64,000 nt of DNA, taken from the NCBI RefSeq assembly GCF_013072695.1, contig NZ_LXUK01000012.1:372546-436545 (forward strand), read 5' to 3'. Source of the stretch: Acinetobacter sp. Ac_5812. GTDB lineage: Bacteria; Pseudomonadota; Gammaproteobacteria; Pseudomonadales; Moraxellaceae. Positions 50,323-58,868 of this stretch are shown here, piece after piece. The position numbers were made by a program, and so were the translations under genes. The notes below the pieces were generated by a model. It saw only the letters and a program-made list of their open reading frames with translations. It ran no database searches and was not told where the DNA came from. Every line of letters starts with the position of its first letter. The first letter of the stretch is position 1.

Positions 50323-51679
50323 GGTTATAACTTAATTCTGTAGAGTGAGTTGCGGTGTAGAAAATTTGATCAAGATCAAAGATTTCTTGTTCGATTAATG
50401 TGCCTGTCGTTATTTTTAACTTGAGATAATTTTGCCATGCTTCATACCATGCAGATACGCGTTCTTGTCTTGCTTCAAAATATTTGGCTTGCGCTTCTAA
50501 AACCTCAGCATTAACACGCATTCCTACCTCATACGCCCTTTTGTTGGCTATCCATGCTTTTTGAGATGAAGATTCAGCATCTTGCATGCCTTTAGTTTTT
50601 GAAATAGCAGACAGGGCGCTGAAAAAGTTATCCAGCATTTGGGCTTTCTGCTTTTGAGTCGTTAACAATAACTCATTCTTATTTTTTTCTAATGTCGCTT
50701 TTTGCTCTTTAATTTTGAAATAGTTTTCGGAATTATACATCGGAATGTTTAATTCAAGACCATATAAATAATCCAAGCCATTCTGTTTGTTGGTAAATGC
50801 AGAGTCTTGCGAGTCAAAATTTCGACTCATTTTTGCGGAAAAATTAAGTACAGGATATTTTTCAGCTTTGGATTGTTTTATTTCATTTTGAGATACTTTT
50901 AAGTTTAGTTCAGAGATTCGAATTTGATGATTGTTTGTCAGTAGAAATTGGTTATATAAGGATTGATCCCCATAAGATAATGGTGGCAGTGTTTCAACGG
51001 GAATCTTATTTTTAGTAAAAGCAACGTCATTAGTACCTATAAATTCAGCCAGAATACTTAATTCCTTATAGATCTCAAAATTGATACTTTGCTCTTGACT
51101 TTGTAAGGTTGAAAACTTGGCTTCTGCTTCCTTTAGATCGGTAATGGACACCATACCTTGATTAAAGTTTGCAATTGCCATTTGCTTTTGTTCTAGAACT
51201 AAAACTTTTTGTTGCTGTATCAGTTCAAGTTTAGACTTTAGGCTGAGTATTTTAAAATACTGATCTACAATATTTTGCAGTAACTCGTCATAGCTCACTT
51301 GGAATTGTTCTAAAGAAATTTCTTCCCCAATTTTGGCTGTTGAAATCGTTTCATCTTGAATTTTATTGTAAACAGGAATTGAAAACTGTATTGCATAATT
51401 ACGTACACGGTAATCTATTTCACTTTGCCCTGGGCGTTTATTTTGTCCCATTTTTTCTTGAGCGCTGAAATTAATCTTAGCCTCTTTACTTGCTCGCGCC
51501 TGATTTAATTTTTGCTTGGCTATTTCCTTTTGCGCTTCAGCAATAGGTAAATGAGGAGAATATAGTTTTGCTTTCTGGAAGAGTATAAATAAATTATCAG
51601 CACATGCTTGCTGTGTAAACAAGATTGTCGTCATTGCACAGAGGAGACTTTGTGAAAAAAAATGTCGGTTTTTATTCAT
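50312..51679 (-). CDS. TolC-family outer-membrane channel protein
   Basis: Outer-membrane efflux/export duct. From the ATG at 51679 it is 455 aa with a clear signal peptide (MNKNRHFFSQSLLCAMTTIL, cleaved after ACA before Asp-Asn). An ATG 12 codons upstream (51715) is possible but adds an ill-fitting n-region; neither start has a clear ribosome-binding site. Two repeats of long amphipathic helices are visible, with the TolC-like internal motif SITDLKEAEAKFSTLQSQEQ in the first half and MRVNAEVLEAQAKYFEARQE at the equivalent place in the second, and the short beta-strands of the outer-membrane barrel. It is the first gene of the five-gene leftward operon and provides the exit pore for the adaptors. 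Confidence 0.9.
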   Translation of the reverse strand: MNKNRHFFSQSLLCAMTTILFTQQACADNLFILFQKAKLYSPHLPIAEAQKEIAKQKLNQARASKEAKINFSAQEKMGQNKRPGQSEIDYRVRNYAIQFSIPVYNKIQDETISTAKIGEEISLEQFQVSYDELLQNIVDQYFKILSLKSKLELIQQQKVLVLEQKQMAIANFNQGMVSITDLKEAEAKFSTLQSQEQSINFEIYKELSILAEFIGTNDVAFTKNKIPVETLPPLSYGDQSLYNQFLLTNNHQIRISELNLKVSQNEIKQSKAEKYPVLNFSAKMSRNFDSQDSAFTNKQNGLDYLYGLELNIPMYNSENYFKIKEQKATLEKNKNELLLTTQKQKAQMLDNFFSALSAISKTKGMQDAESSSQKAWIANKRAYEVGMRVNAEVLEAQAKYFEARQERVSAWYEAWQNYLKLKITTGTLIEQEIFDLDQIFYTATHSTELSYNHAR

Positions 51680-51715
51680 GATGTAATGATTTGTATGTTT
51701 TTGTAATTTTTGCAT

Positions 51716-52505
51716 AAAAACAAAGAATTGAATAGAGGGCTTTAAAAAGATTTACTAAATTTGTGATCATGGATGAATTTCTATGATGGTTTCTTATCTT
51801 TGAATTAATTTGATAATTTAACTATTATAATTGTTTGTATAATCTTAGATTCTTTTAAAAATTAAATAGTTGCAGTCAGATAGCCTATTAAGTAATTTAT
51901 TTGGTGGGAGTTGTCATTATTTTTATCAATTAGGGGGGTAATATCAAATTTCTGCAAGGAGTTATTCAGTTGTATAACTATCAGGTGAATAAGCAGTATC
52001 AAAAACTTATTAGAATAGGACAACTAGTTGCCTTTCTTTAAAGATCTGATTGATTTTTAATCAAATATGATATTTTCAAAATATCCATCTAACCTATTTT
52101 TAGTAACTTAAGTTAATAGCTATACCAATAAGTTTTTAATTTTGTAGATCAATATAGGGTGGAAAAAATTATTCTAAGAATAAAATTTAAATAAAACATA
52201 GTGTTATTGTGCTGGTTAAGTTGATGCCATTTGTACTAAAATTCTTATTTTTAAAAGACTTTGTCACAGATGAAATGAATAACATGCTCAATACAGTGAA
52301 GTGTTTGGTTCGACCTGAAAAGGAACGTCAGTATTTACCTGTCAAGTGTAAGAAGTGGATACGGATGTTTGGTTAAGAATAGTTGTCAGTCGCAGTCCAG
52401 TTGGCTTGGGGCTATCTAAGTTGTGTAGTAAAAAAGTATTTTAGAAATGCAGGCACTGTTTATCTGATATTCTGATTCTGGAGCCCATTAGAATAATGAT
52501 AACCT
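51716..52505. other. AT-rich divergent intergenic region
   Basis: About 790 bases between the leftward export operon and a rightward small secreted protein. It should contain both promoters. A TATAAT sequence readable leftwards occurs near 51835, but I cannot pair it with a convincing -35. No gene, RNA, IS end or attachment site is recognisable. A less AT-rich patch at about 52300-52400 gives short open frames without recognisable protein content. Confidence 0.55.
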
Positions 52506-52955
52506 ATGAAAATAATCCATGTAGTTAATTTAAGCCTGATTCTTTCCATGGGGTTGTTTGCGATGCAGACCAATGCCAGTCTGTCAGAGGTTATGCTTCG
52601 AGAAAAGGTTCAGCAAAAAGCTCAGCAAATGCAAAACAGAATGCAGAAAGTCAAAGAAACATTTAAGCAGGGGCTGGGGAACTGGAACGCCACCTTGACT
52701 GCTGAAGATATTCAATATGATAATGGACACCAACAGCTCAGCAAACTGAAGCAGAAGCAGGGCTGTGATGTATTTCAGACGACGATAAATGAACTGGATA
52801 GCATATTTTCGGACTTGAAACACTTTTATGTTCAGAATGGTATTCAGCGTGAGGGTTTGCCTGATAGGCAAGAAATCATCAAAGATTTTCTTCGGAAACT
52901 GAATGACCCTAATTCTGAATTGAGTAATTTAGAACTGAGATGCAGTTTTCAGTAG
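52506..52955 (+). CDS. small exported protein of unknown function
   Basis: 149 aa. The N-terminus MKIIHVVNLSLILSMGLFAMQTNA looks like a Sec signal peptide cleaved before Ser-Leu. The mature part is mostly helical and charged, with a Gln/Lys-rich stretch (about 30-55) likely to form a coiled coil. Two cysteines (GCDVF near the middle and LRCSFQ at the C-terminus) could form a periplasmic disulfide. I do not recognise the family. It is monocistronic by spacing, divergent from the export operon, and has only a weak ribosome-binding site, so the start is chosen on the signal peptide. Confidence 0.72.
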   Translation: MKIIHVVNLSLILSMGLFAMQTNASLSEVMLREKVQQKAQQMQNRMQKVKETFKQGLGNWNATLTAEDIQYDNGHQQLSKLKQKQGCDVFQTTINELDSIFSDLKHFYVQNGIQREGLPDRQEIIKDFLRKLNDPNSELSNLELRCSFQ

Positions 52956-53263
52956 TAGGAAATATTTTACTAGAGAAGATTATATGCTTAGAACAGCATG
53001 AATCCTGAGAATAAAAGCAATCTCAAACCTACATTGTCTACTTGAATATGGATGTATACCGATCCAATATCGGGTGCTTTATGTATGAAGCCCTTTTTAA
53101 TTCTTGAGGGGGATTCAATTTATTTCTTAAAAAAATTGCACTTCGAATATGGTTGTAGGTGGGTTGGGTCATTTAGGGATTAGGATAAGCCGAGTAAAAA
53201 TTTACGCAAATTTTACGCGGCCATTTTTTTAAGTTTATTAAAATACACTTTGCAATCATTCTT
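52956..53263. other. intergenic region upstream of the 73-aa gene and kup
   Basis: About 308 bases. No gene seen. A short direct repeat AAATTTACGC / AAATTTTACGC lies near 53195-53219, about 50 bases before the next start codon, in the place expected for a promoter or operator. Otherwise nothing recognisable. Confidence 0.45.
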
Positions 53264-53485
53264 ATGGATAGGTTAATGGGTTTCTTTAATACATCTGATC
53301 AAGACAATCATGTTCATAACCTGCTTCTTAATAAAAAAGACATACTGATGGGGGATAGCTTAGATGTGCTGGTCGAAAAATATGTCGGTGCATCGAAAGA
53401 AATACAGCAGATTATTGTTCAGATTCTTAAAGAGAGAGGGTATTCTTCACGAGAAATAGAGCATATGCTTAAAGAAAATAAATGA
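53264..53485 (+). CDS. 73-aa hypothetical protein upstream of kup
   Basis: A short acidic/basic helical protein with no signal peptide or membrane segment. The C-terminal half (VEKYVGASKEIQQIIVQILK then ERGYSSREIEHMLKENK) predicts two amphipathic helices with a UBA-like spacing. An in-frame Met at residue 5 (base 53276) could be the true start. It lies 38 bases upstream of kup on the same strand and may be cotranscribed. Function unknown; regulation of the potassium transporter would be speculation. Confidence 0.55.
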   Translation: MDRLMGFFNTSDQDNHVHNLLLNKKDILMGDSLDVLVEKYVGASKEIQQIIVQILKERGYSSREIEHMLKENK

Positions 53486-53523
53486 CCAAAGTCTTGCCCT
53501 ATAACAGTTAAAGAAAGCTCATT

Positions 53524-55401
53524 ATGCAAAATACTACAAAAAAAGCAGCATTGCCTGCCACGGCGTTGGCAGCGCTTGGGGTGGTCTTTGGAGATATCGG
53601 AACAAGTCCTCTATATGCGTTAAAAGAATCTTTCCATGCTGCTCATGGTTTGGGGATTCAACCTGAAAATGTATTAGGTATTTTGTCTATTATCTTCTGG
53701 TGCTTAATGCTGATCATCAGTATTAAATACATCGCAATTGTCATGCGTGCAGACAATAATGGTGAGGGTGGGATCATGGCTTTATTGGCCTTGAACCTGC
53801 GTAAAGCGAAATTATCAGAAACAAAAAAGATCTATCTGATTGCAATTGGTTTTATCGGGGCATCTTTGTTCTTTGGCGATGGGATTATCACCCCAGCCAT
53901 ATCCGTTCTTTCCGCAGTTGAAGGCTTATCCATTGCTACCAATGTACTTGATCCCTTCATTGTGCCAATTGCGATTGTGATTGTGACCACGCTGTTTTTG
54001 ATGCAGAAACATGGCACAGCCTTTGTCGGTAAGTTTTTTGGACCAATCACCTTAGTCTGGTTTTTGTCACTTGGCATTTTAGGGATTGCTAGTGTGATAC
54101 AGACACCAGTTGTACTAGGGATGGTGAGTCCACATTGGGCAATACAGTTTATCTTTACTCATCCGGTTCAGTCTTTCTTTATTATGGGGGCCGTGGTGTT
54201 AACGGTCACGGGTGGGGAAGCGCTGTATGCTGATATGGGGCACTTTGGGCCACGTCCAATTCGTTTTGGATGGTTCAGTGTCGTGTTACCTTGCTTGGTT
54301 TTAAACTATGCAGGCCAAGGTGCATTATTACTACGAAATCCAACAGCGATTGAAAACCCATTCTATTTATTGGTGCCAAGTTGGGCGTTATATCCGATGA
54401 TTATCTTGGCGACTATGGCGGCAGTGATTGCTTCACAAGCGGTTATTTCTGGAGTGTTTTCCTTGGCACGCCAAGCAATTCAATTGGGTTATTTACCAAG
54501 ATTAGGGATTAAACATACCTCTGATTCAGAAGAAGGGCAGATTTATGTGCCTTTTCTAAACTGGCTATTGCTGATTGCAATTTTGATTCTGATTTTAATC
54601 TTTCAGACCAGTTCAAACCTTGCCAGTGCTTATGGTCTAGCTGTCACATTAACCATGCTGTGCGATACGATTTTGGTTGCAGTCTTTATTTACTATGCTT
54701 GGAAATGGAGCTTACCGAAGGTATTTTTGCTCATTATCCCATTTTTCATACTCGAGTCAGTTTTGGTTGCGGCTGCATCATTAAAAATATTCTCAGGTGG
54801 TTGGGTGCCATTATTAATTGGTGCTGTAGCAATGATCATACTCATGACTTGGAAGCGAGGTCGAGAGCTCACATTTGCTAAGCTTGAACATGACACATTG
54901 TCACTCGACTTATTCATAAGAAGTATTGGCGATAATGTACATCGTGTGCCAGGTGATGCGGTATTCCTAACGGGTACGCCGAATGTGGTTCCACATGCCA
55001 TGTTGCATAATATTAAGCACAATAAAGTGTTACATGAGCGGAATATTCTGGTGACTGTGGTGATTGAAGATGTCCCTTATGTCCCGCAAGAAGAACGCAT
55101 TGATGTTGAAACCTTAGATAATCATTTCTATCGGATTAAAATTTTCTATGGATTTAAAGATGAGCCGAATGTTCCACGCGCATTGGCTCAAGCCTATGAG
55201 CAGCTAGAGTTTGAATACGATTTGATGCAGATTAGCTTCTTTATCTCACGTGAACGTATCATGCATAGTGTCGGGGATGGCATGGCGCCTTGGCGGGAGC
55301 ATTTATTTATTTCAATGCAACGTAATACCAGCCCAGTCAGTGATTTTTATCAAATCCCGACCAATCGTGTAGTGGAACTGGGGAGTCAGATTGAAATTTA
55401 A
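53524..55401 (+). CDS. kup: KUP-family potassium uptake protein
   Basis: Secondary K+/H+ symporter of the inner membrane. 625 aa, equal to the family norm (about 620). The N-terminal signature [17 protein letters not shown] is at residues 19-35, followed by the typical [10 protein letters not shown] segment, [20 protein letters not shown] and [20 protein letters not shown]. About twelve hydrophobic segments occupy residues 15-445. A C-terminal cytoplasmic domain of about 180 residues is intact. ATG 53524 fits the family start; AAAGAAAG at about 53510 is the ribosome-binding region. A good terminator follows at 55453. Base composition is ordinary for the flanking chromosome. Confidence 0.97.
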   Translation: MQNTTKKAALPATALAALGVVFGDIGTSPLYALKESFHAAHGLGIQPENVLGILSIIFWCLMLIISIKYIAIVMRADNNGEGGIMALLALNLRKAKLSETKKIYLIAIGFIGASLFFGDGIITPAISVLSAVEGLSIATNVLDPFIVPIAIVIVTTLFLMQKHGTAFVGKFFGPITLVWFLSLGILGIASVIQTPVVLGMVSPHWAIQFIFTHPVQSFFIMGAVVLTVTGGEALYADMGHFGPRPIRFGWFSVVLPCLVLNYAGQGALLLRNPTAIENPFYLLVPSWALYPMIILATMAAVIASQAVISGVFSLARQAIQLGYLPRLGIKHTSDSEEGQIYVPFLNWLLLIAILILILIFQTSSNLASAYGLAVTLTMLCDTILVAVFIYYAWKWSLPKVFLLIIPFFILESVLVAAASLKIFSGGWVPLLIGAVAMIILMTWKRGRELTFAKLEHDTLSLDLFIRSIGDNVHRVPGDAVFLTGTPNVVPHAMLHNIKHNKVLHERNILVTVVIEDVPYVPQEERIDVETLDNHFYRIKIFYGFKDEPNVPRALAQAYEQLEFEYDLMQISFFISRERIMHSVGDGMAPWREHLFISMQRNTSPVSDFYQIPTNRVVELGSQIEI

Positions 55402-55452
55402 CAATGTGTTCTAAGCGTTTTTTAGCTGTAATTGTTTTAGCAAAATTCAGAC

Positions 55453-55479
55453 AGCCTTTGTGAATACAAGGGCTTTTTC
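55453..55479 (+). terminator. Rho-independent terminator of kup
   Basis: A 9-bp stem AGCCTTTGT/ACAAGGGCT (one G-U pair), a GAAT tetraloop and TTTTTCTT, 51 bases after the kup stop. Confidence 0.85.
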
Positions 55480-55646
55480 TTGCTTGAGCTCTCCAATTAT
55501 TATGGGGTCCTACATGGCCCTGACTGAATAACATGATATTCAAGATCAAAATGTCCAAGCATGATGTCTTCATTTCAGCTTCATTTAAGCAAAACGTTCT
55601 ACTCTAAAGCCATAGTAAAGCCGAACAAGCATCGCTACACTTTTTA
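55480..55646 (+). other. non-coding stretch between two terminators, possible small RNA
   Basis: No protein gene is visible, yet the stretch is followed by its own strong terminator, separate from that of kup. A short transcript initiated here is possible. I cannot identify a promoter or a known RNA family, so this is a weak inference from the terminator alone. Confidence 0.3.
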
Positions 55647-55673
55647 CCACATCCTCAGATGTGGTTTTTTTTT
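55647..55673 (+). terminator. strong Rho-independent terminator
   Basis: A 7-bp stem CCACATC/GATGTGG with a CTCA loop and nine Ts. It lies 245 bases beyond kup, after an earlier kup terminator and before the eptA-like gene. Confidence 0.85.
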
Positions 55674-55927
55674 GCTGTTTTGACTTTGTTTATATAGCTC
55701 GGTGCACATTACATTATCATGCTTAAATTAATCGGTGTATAAATTTTTTATTCCTTCTTATATTTTATTTTATAGTTAATTTTTTAAATTATGACGTGTA
55801 AATTACATTTTTGTCATATTTAAAATATAGATTAAATTTGAGATATACTTTTGAAATTAGAGTGATGTGATTTTTATTTCGGGTTTTATTTTTTTAAAGG
55901 CTGGGGTGTCTTTTTGGAAGTTTGGAA
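55674..55927. other. AT-rich region upstream of the eptA-like gene
   Basis: About 250 bases of low-complexity AT-rich DNA that should hold the eptA-like promoter. I see no convincing PmrA-type direct repeat. GGAAG at 55916-55920, 7 bases before ATG 55928, is a good ribosome-binding site. Confidence 0.5.
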
Positions 55928-57589
55928 ATGCTTTGGTTTAAAAAAATATTTTGTAAGGATGTTTTATTATTAAAGTTTAATTTTATATTAGCCATCTGGT
56001 TGGGTCTATTTTTAAACTTTTCGTTCTTTATAAAAATTCAAGATCTCACCCCTTATTCAGGTGTCAAAAGTTTTCTGTTTTTGATGGCTTCTATATTGGT
56101 GGTTATCTTTACATATAATTTTATATTTCAGATTTTTAACTGGCGTTGGTCAGCAAAACCCATTGCGATTTTTCTGATCTTAATTGGCGGATTTGCATCC
56201 TATACCGTAACTTCACTTGGTGTATGGATTACTTCTGATCAAATCCAGAACATGATGCAAACCAACTTTACAGAAGCACGAGATCTTTGGTCTTGGTATC
56301 TTTTGGTTTGGGTATTGGGAATGATCATTCTCCCTATTTTTGTTGTTGCTATGGTTAAAATTAGACTTGAAACCAAGCCTTTTATTTTTCAAATTACCAG
56401 AAAAATTCTAACTGCTGTTGTTTCTTTATCCATCGTCATCATTATGTTGTTTATTTTCTATGTCGATTTTGCCGCTATTTTTCGTGAAAATCGCAGCTTA
56501 AAAGGAATGATTTCACCACAAAATATGATTGCCTCTTTTGTTTCATATTACAAAAAGAAAGCGCCCAAAAAGAACCAACCCTTAATCATTTATGGTGAAG
56601 ATGCAAGGCTTTTACAGCGCGAAAATGCATTACCCAAGCTGATGGTGCTTGTGGTGGGTGAAACAGCCAGAGCTGAAAATTTCTCTTTAAATGGATATAA
56701 CAAACCTACCAATCCAGAAATGGCTCAACAGGACATCTTGAATTTCTCTAAAGTGAGTTCGTGTGGCACGGCAACAGCTGTTTCTGTTCCATGTATGTTT
56801 TCTGGAATGCCCCGTAAATCCTATGACGAACGATTAGCCATTCGTAGAGAAGGATTACTCGATATTGCGCAACGTGCTGGTTATCAGGTGACTTGGATTG
56901 AAAATAATTCAGGCTGTAAAGGTGTCTGCGATCGGGTTGAGATGTTTAAGATTGCAGAGCCGATTCAGAAAAAGTGGTGTAAAGGTGGGGAATGTTATGA
57001 TGAGATTTTAATTGATAGTTTGAAATCCTATCTAGAATCTATTCCTCAGGGGGATACTCAGCCTCGTTTGCTTGTATTGCATCAATTAGGCAGTCATGGC
57101 CCAGCGTATTACAAGCGCGTCCCATCCCAATTTAAAGTTTTTAGGCCCACATGTGATACCAATGCCATTCAGGGGTGTAGTCGAGAAGCTTTGCTAAATA
57201 CCTATGACAATACTTTATTATATACCGATTATGTATTGAGCCAACTTGTTGAAACTTTAAAATTAAATACACAGTTTGAAACAGGCTTATGGTATTTGTC
57301 TGATCATGGGGAATCCACGGGTGAAAGTGGTATGTATTTACATGGTGCACCTTATATGATTGCACCTGAACAGCAAACGCATATTCCGATGATCATGTGG
57401 TTTTCTACGCTTTGGAAACAGTCTAATCCAGAGCAGATAAAATGTTTGTCAGAACAAAAAAACAAACAATTGAGTCAGGATAATTTATTTCCAACCATGT
57501 TAAGTTTACTGAATATCAAAACGAAAGTTATCAATGCTGAAATAGATATGCTAGCAGCTTGTTCATATATAGATAATAATGTGAATTAA
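55928..57589 (+). CDS. eptA: lipid A phosphoethanolamine transferase (EptA/PmrC family)
   Basis: Inner-membrane enzyme that moves phosphoethanolamine from phosphatidylethanolamine to lipid A, lowering affinity for polymyxins and cationic peptides. 553 aa from ATG 55928 (GGAAG seven bases upstream); a TTG two codons earlier is less likely. Five hydrophobic helices occupy residues about 15-180. The periplasmic sulfatase-like domain has the nucleophile in GETAR (Thr246), the conserved SCGTATAVSVPCMFS segment, disulfide cysteines in NSGCKGVCDR, a DHGEST metal-binding motif and a late HGAPYM His. Length and motifs match the Acinetobacter PmrC/EptA family. No pmrA/pmrB genes flank it, so it may be an eptA-type copy outside the pmrCAB operon. 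Confidence 0.93.
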   Translation: MLWFKKIFCKDVLLLKFNFILAIWLGLFLNFSFFIKIQDLTPYSGVKSFLFLMASILVVIFTYNFIFQIFNWRWSAKPIAIFLILIGGFASYTVTSLGVWITSDQIQNMMQTNFTEARDLWSWYLLVWVLGMIILPIFVVAMVKIRLETKPFIFQITRKILTAVVSLSIVIIMLFIFYVDFAAIFRENRSLKGMISPQNMIASFVSYYKKKAPKKNQPLIIYGEDARLLQRENALPKLMVLVVGETARAENFSLNGYNKPTNPEMAQQDILNFSKVSSCGTATAVSVPCMFSGMPRKSYDERLAIRREGLLDIAQRAGYQVTWIENNSGCKGVCDRVEMFKIAEPIQKKWCKGGECYDEILIDSLKSYLESIPQGDTQPRLLVLHQLGSHGPAYYKRVPSQFKVFRPTCDTNAIQGCSREALLNTYDNTLLYTDYVLSQLVETLKLNTQFETGLWYLSDHGESTGESGMYLHGAPYMIAPEQQTHIPMIMWFSTLWKQSNPEQIKCLSEQKNKQLSQDNLFPTMLSLLNIKTKVINAEIDMLAACSYIDNNVN

Positions 57590-57834
57590 ATAGATGGATA
57601 TGTGTATTTTTGTGATGTGGTATTTATTTCAAGGATAAGTGTGTGGTAAAAATAACGGCTTCACGATATACATTCCTCCAGTGAAATATTTATATCGTCA
57701 TCCCATTCATTTTTCGAAATGTTTGGGATTTTTTAAATGAGTCATCATTAAATCGGGGTTGATATCTGATTAAAGTATTTATTTTGATGGGTATATTAAC
57801 TAGATTAGAAGTGACTGTAAGAGCTATAAGTTTA

Positions 57835-58455
57835 ATGAAAAATTTTATTTTAACCAGTGCGGCTGCAATTGTAGCTATATGTTCTACACATAGCATGGCC
57901 GCAGATTTTATTGCTGGTAAAGATTATACCGTGGTTCAAAATCCAGTAAAAACATCAGCTCCCGCCAATACAATCGAAGTGAGAGAATTCTTTTGGTATG
58001 GATGTTCTTATTGCTTTAAATTAGAACCGCATATGCAGTCTTGGTTAAAGACCATTCCTAAAGATGTTTACTTTCTGCGTACACCAGCGGCAATGAATCC
58101 AATGTGGGAACAGGGTGCTCGTGCATATTACGTCAGTGAAGCGCTAGGTGTGCGTAAACGTACCCATCTACCATTATTTCACGTCAATTTTTCAGGTAAG
58201 CAACAGGTTTTACAAAAAGAAGCTTTTGCCAAGTTTTTTACTCAATATGGTATTCCTGAATCAAAATTTAACAGTACCTATGATTCTTTTGCAATTTCGG
58301 CAAAAATTGCAGAATCAAACCAATTGGCGCAAAAATATCAACTTACCGGCGTTCCAGCTGTTGTGGTAAATGGTAAATATATTGTCCAAGGTGGGGATAA
58401 TAAAGTTATTCAAGTTGTTGAATATTTAGTGAATAAAGAGCGTAAGGCTCAGTAA
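57835..58455 (+). CDS. dsbA: periplasmic thiol:disulfide oxidoreductase, DsbA family
   Basis: Introduces disulfide bonds into exported proteins. From ATG 57835 it is 206 aa with a signal peptide (MKNFILTSAAAIVAICSTHS, cleaved after the following MAA). An upstream in-frame ATG at 57784 would put 17 charged residues ahead of the signal peptide and is unlikely. The active site is CSYC (57-60) within FFWYGCSYCF, where E. coli DsbA has CPHC. The cis-Pro loop TGVPAVVVNG is present. Size and the inserted helical domain fit DsbA. The Ser-Tyr dipeptide should alter the redox potential relative to CPHC. It stands alone, followed by a hairpin. Confidence 0.93.
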   Translation: MKNFILTSAAAIVAICSTHSMAADFIAGKDYTVVQNPVKTSAPANTIEVREFFWYGCSYCFKLEPHMQSWLKTIPKDVYFLRTPAAMNPMWEQGARAYYVSEALGVRKRTHLPLFHVNFSGKQQVLQKEAFAKFFTQYGIPESKFNSTYDSFAISAKIAESNQLAQKYQLTGVPAVVVNGKYIVQGGDNKVIQVVEYLVNKERKAQ

Positions 58456-58518
58456 TTTTGGTGTATAAATCGATGGCAGACCTATAAAGTTTATGCCGTA
58501 AATCAATAGCGTAAGTAG

Positions 58519-58545
58519 GTGTTGTCAGTATGGTTGCGACAACAC
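58519..58545 (+). terminator. hairpin downstream of dsbA
   Basis: An 8-bp stem GTGTTGTC/GACAACAC with an 11-base loop, followed by TTCTTCG. It sits 64 bases after the dsbA stop and before the convergent xseB. The T-tract is weak. Confidence 0.55.
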
Positions 58546-58670
58546 TTCTTCGTTCATGAAAGTGTTCAAGATTTAAAATAAAATGCCGAGATCAGTGCAG
58601 CATAATTTTATCGCGACATGGTCATCGTTTCTTAGGATTCATTATAGAACTGACTTCTTTACACTAGAAA

Positions 58671-58868
58671 TTAATTCTCTTTGAAGGTCTCATTCAATGC
58701 TTGTTGCACAGCATCCACGCGTGATTTACACGCTTTGTAGGCTGTCATTGATTCTTCAACAATCTTCATCAGATTATCTATATCAGGCTCATCTTGCATT
58801 TCAAGTAGATCGGCATTCTTTTTTAATAGTTCGTAACCTTCCTTAAAGCTTAACTCTTTCTTAGTCAT
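58671..58868 (-). CDS. xseB: exodeoxyribonuclease VII small subunit
   Basis: Small subunit of exonuclease VII, which degrades single-stranded DNA together with XseA. 65 aa from ATG 58868, preceded by GAGG 9 bases upstream; a TTG two codons earlier is less likely. The helical-hairpin core FKEGYELLKKNADLLE followed by MKIVEESMTAYKACKSR matches the XseB fold and length. The start codon overlaps the xseA stop by 8 bases, so the two are translationally coupled, as in many proteobacteria. Confidence 0.9.
   Translation of the reverse strand: MTKKELSFKEGYELLKKNADLLEMQDEPDIDNLMKIVEESMTAYKACKSRVDAVQQALNETFKEN

Noticed and set aside
52300..52440. Possible short peptide or transposase remnant in the divergent intergenic region
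   Set aside because: Open frames of about 30 codons without start signals or recognisable sequence.
54693..55022. 109-codon reverse frame within kup
   Set aside because: Antisense shadow of a well-conserved transporter gene.
55674..55927. PmrA-box direct repeat upstream of the eptA-like gene
   Set aside because: Several TTAA-containing words exist but none form a properly spaced pair.
57784..57834. Upstream ATG as the dsbA start
   Set aside because: It would place 17 charged residues ahead of a clear Sec signal peptide beginning at 57835.
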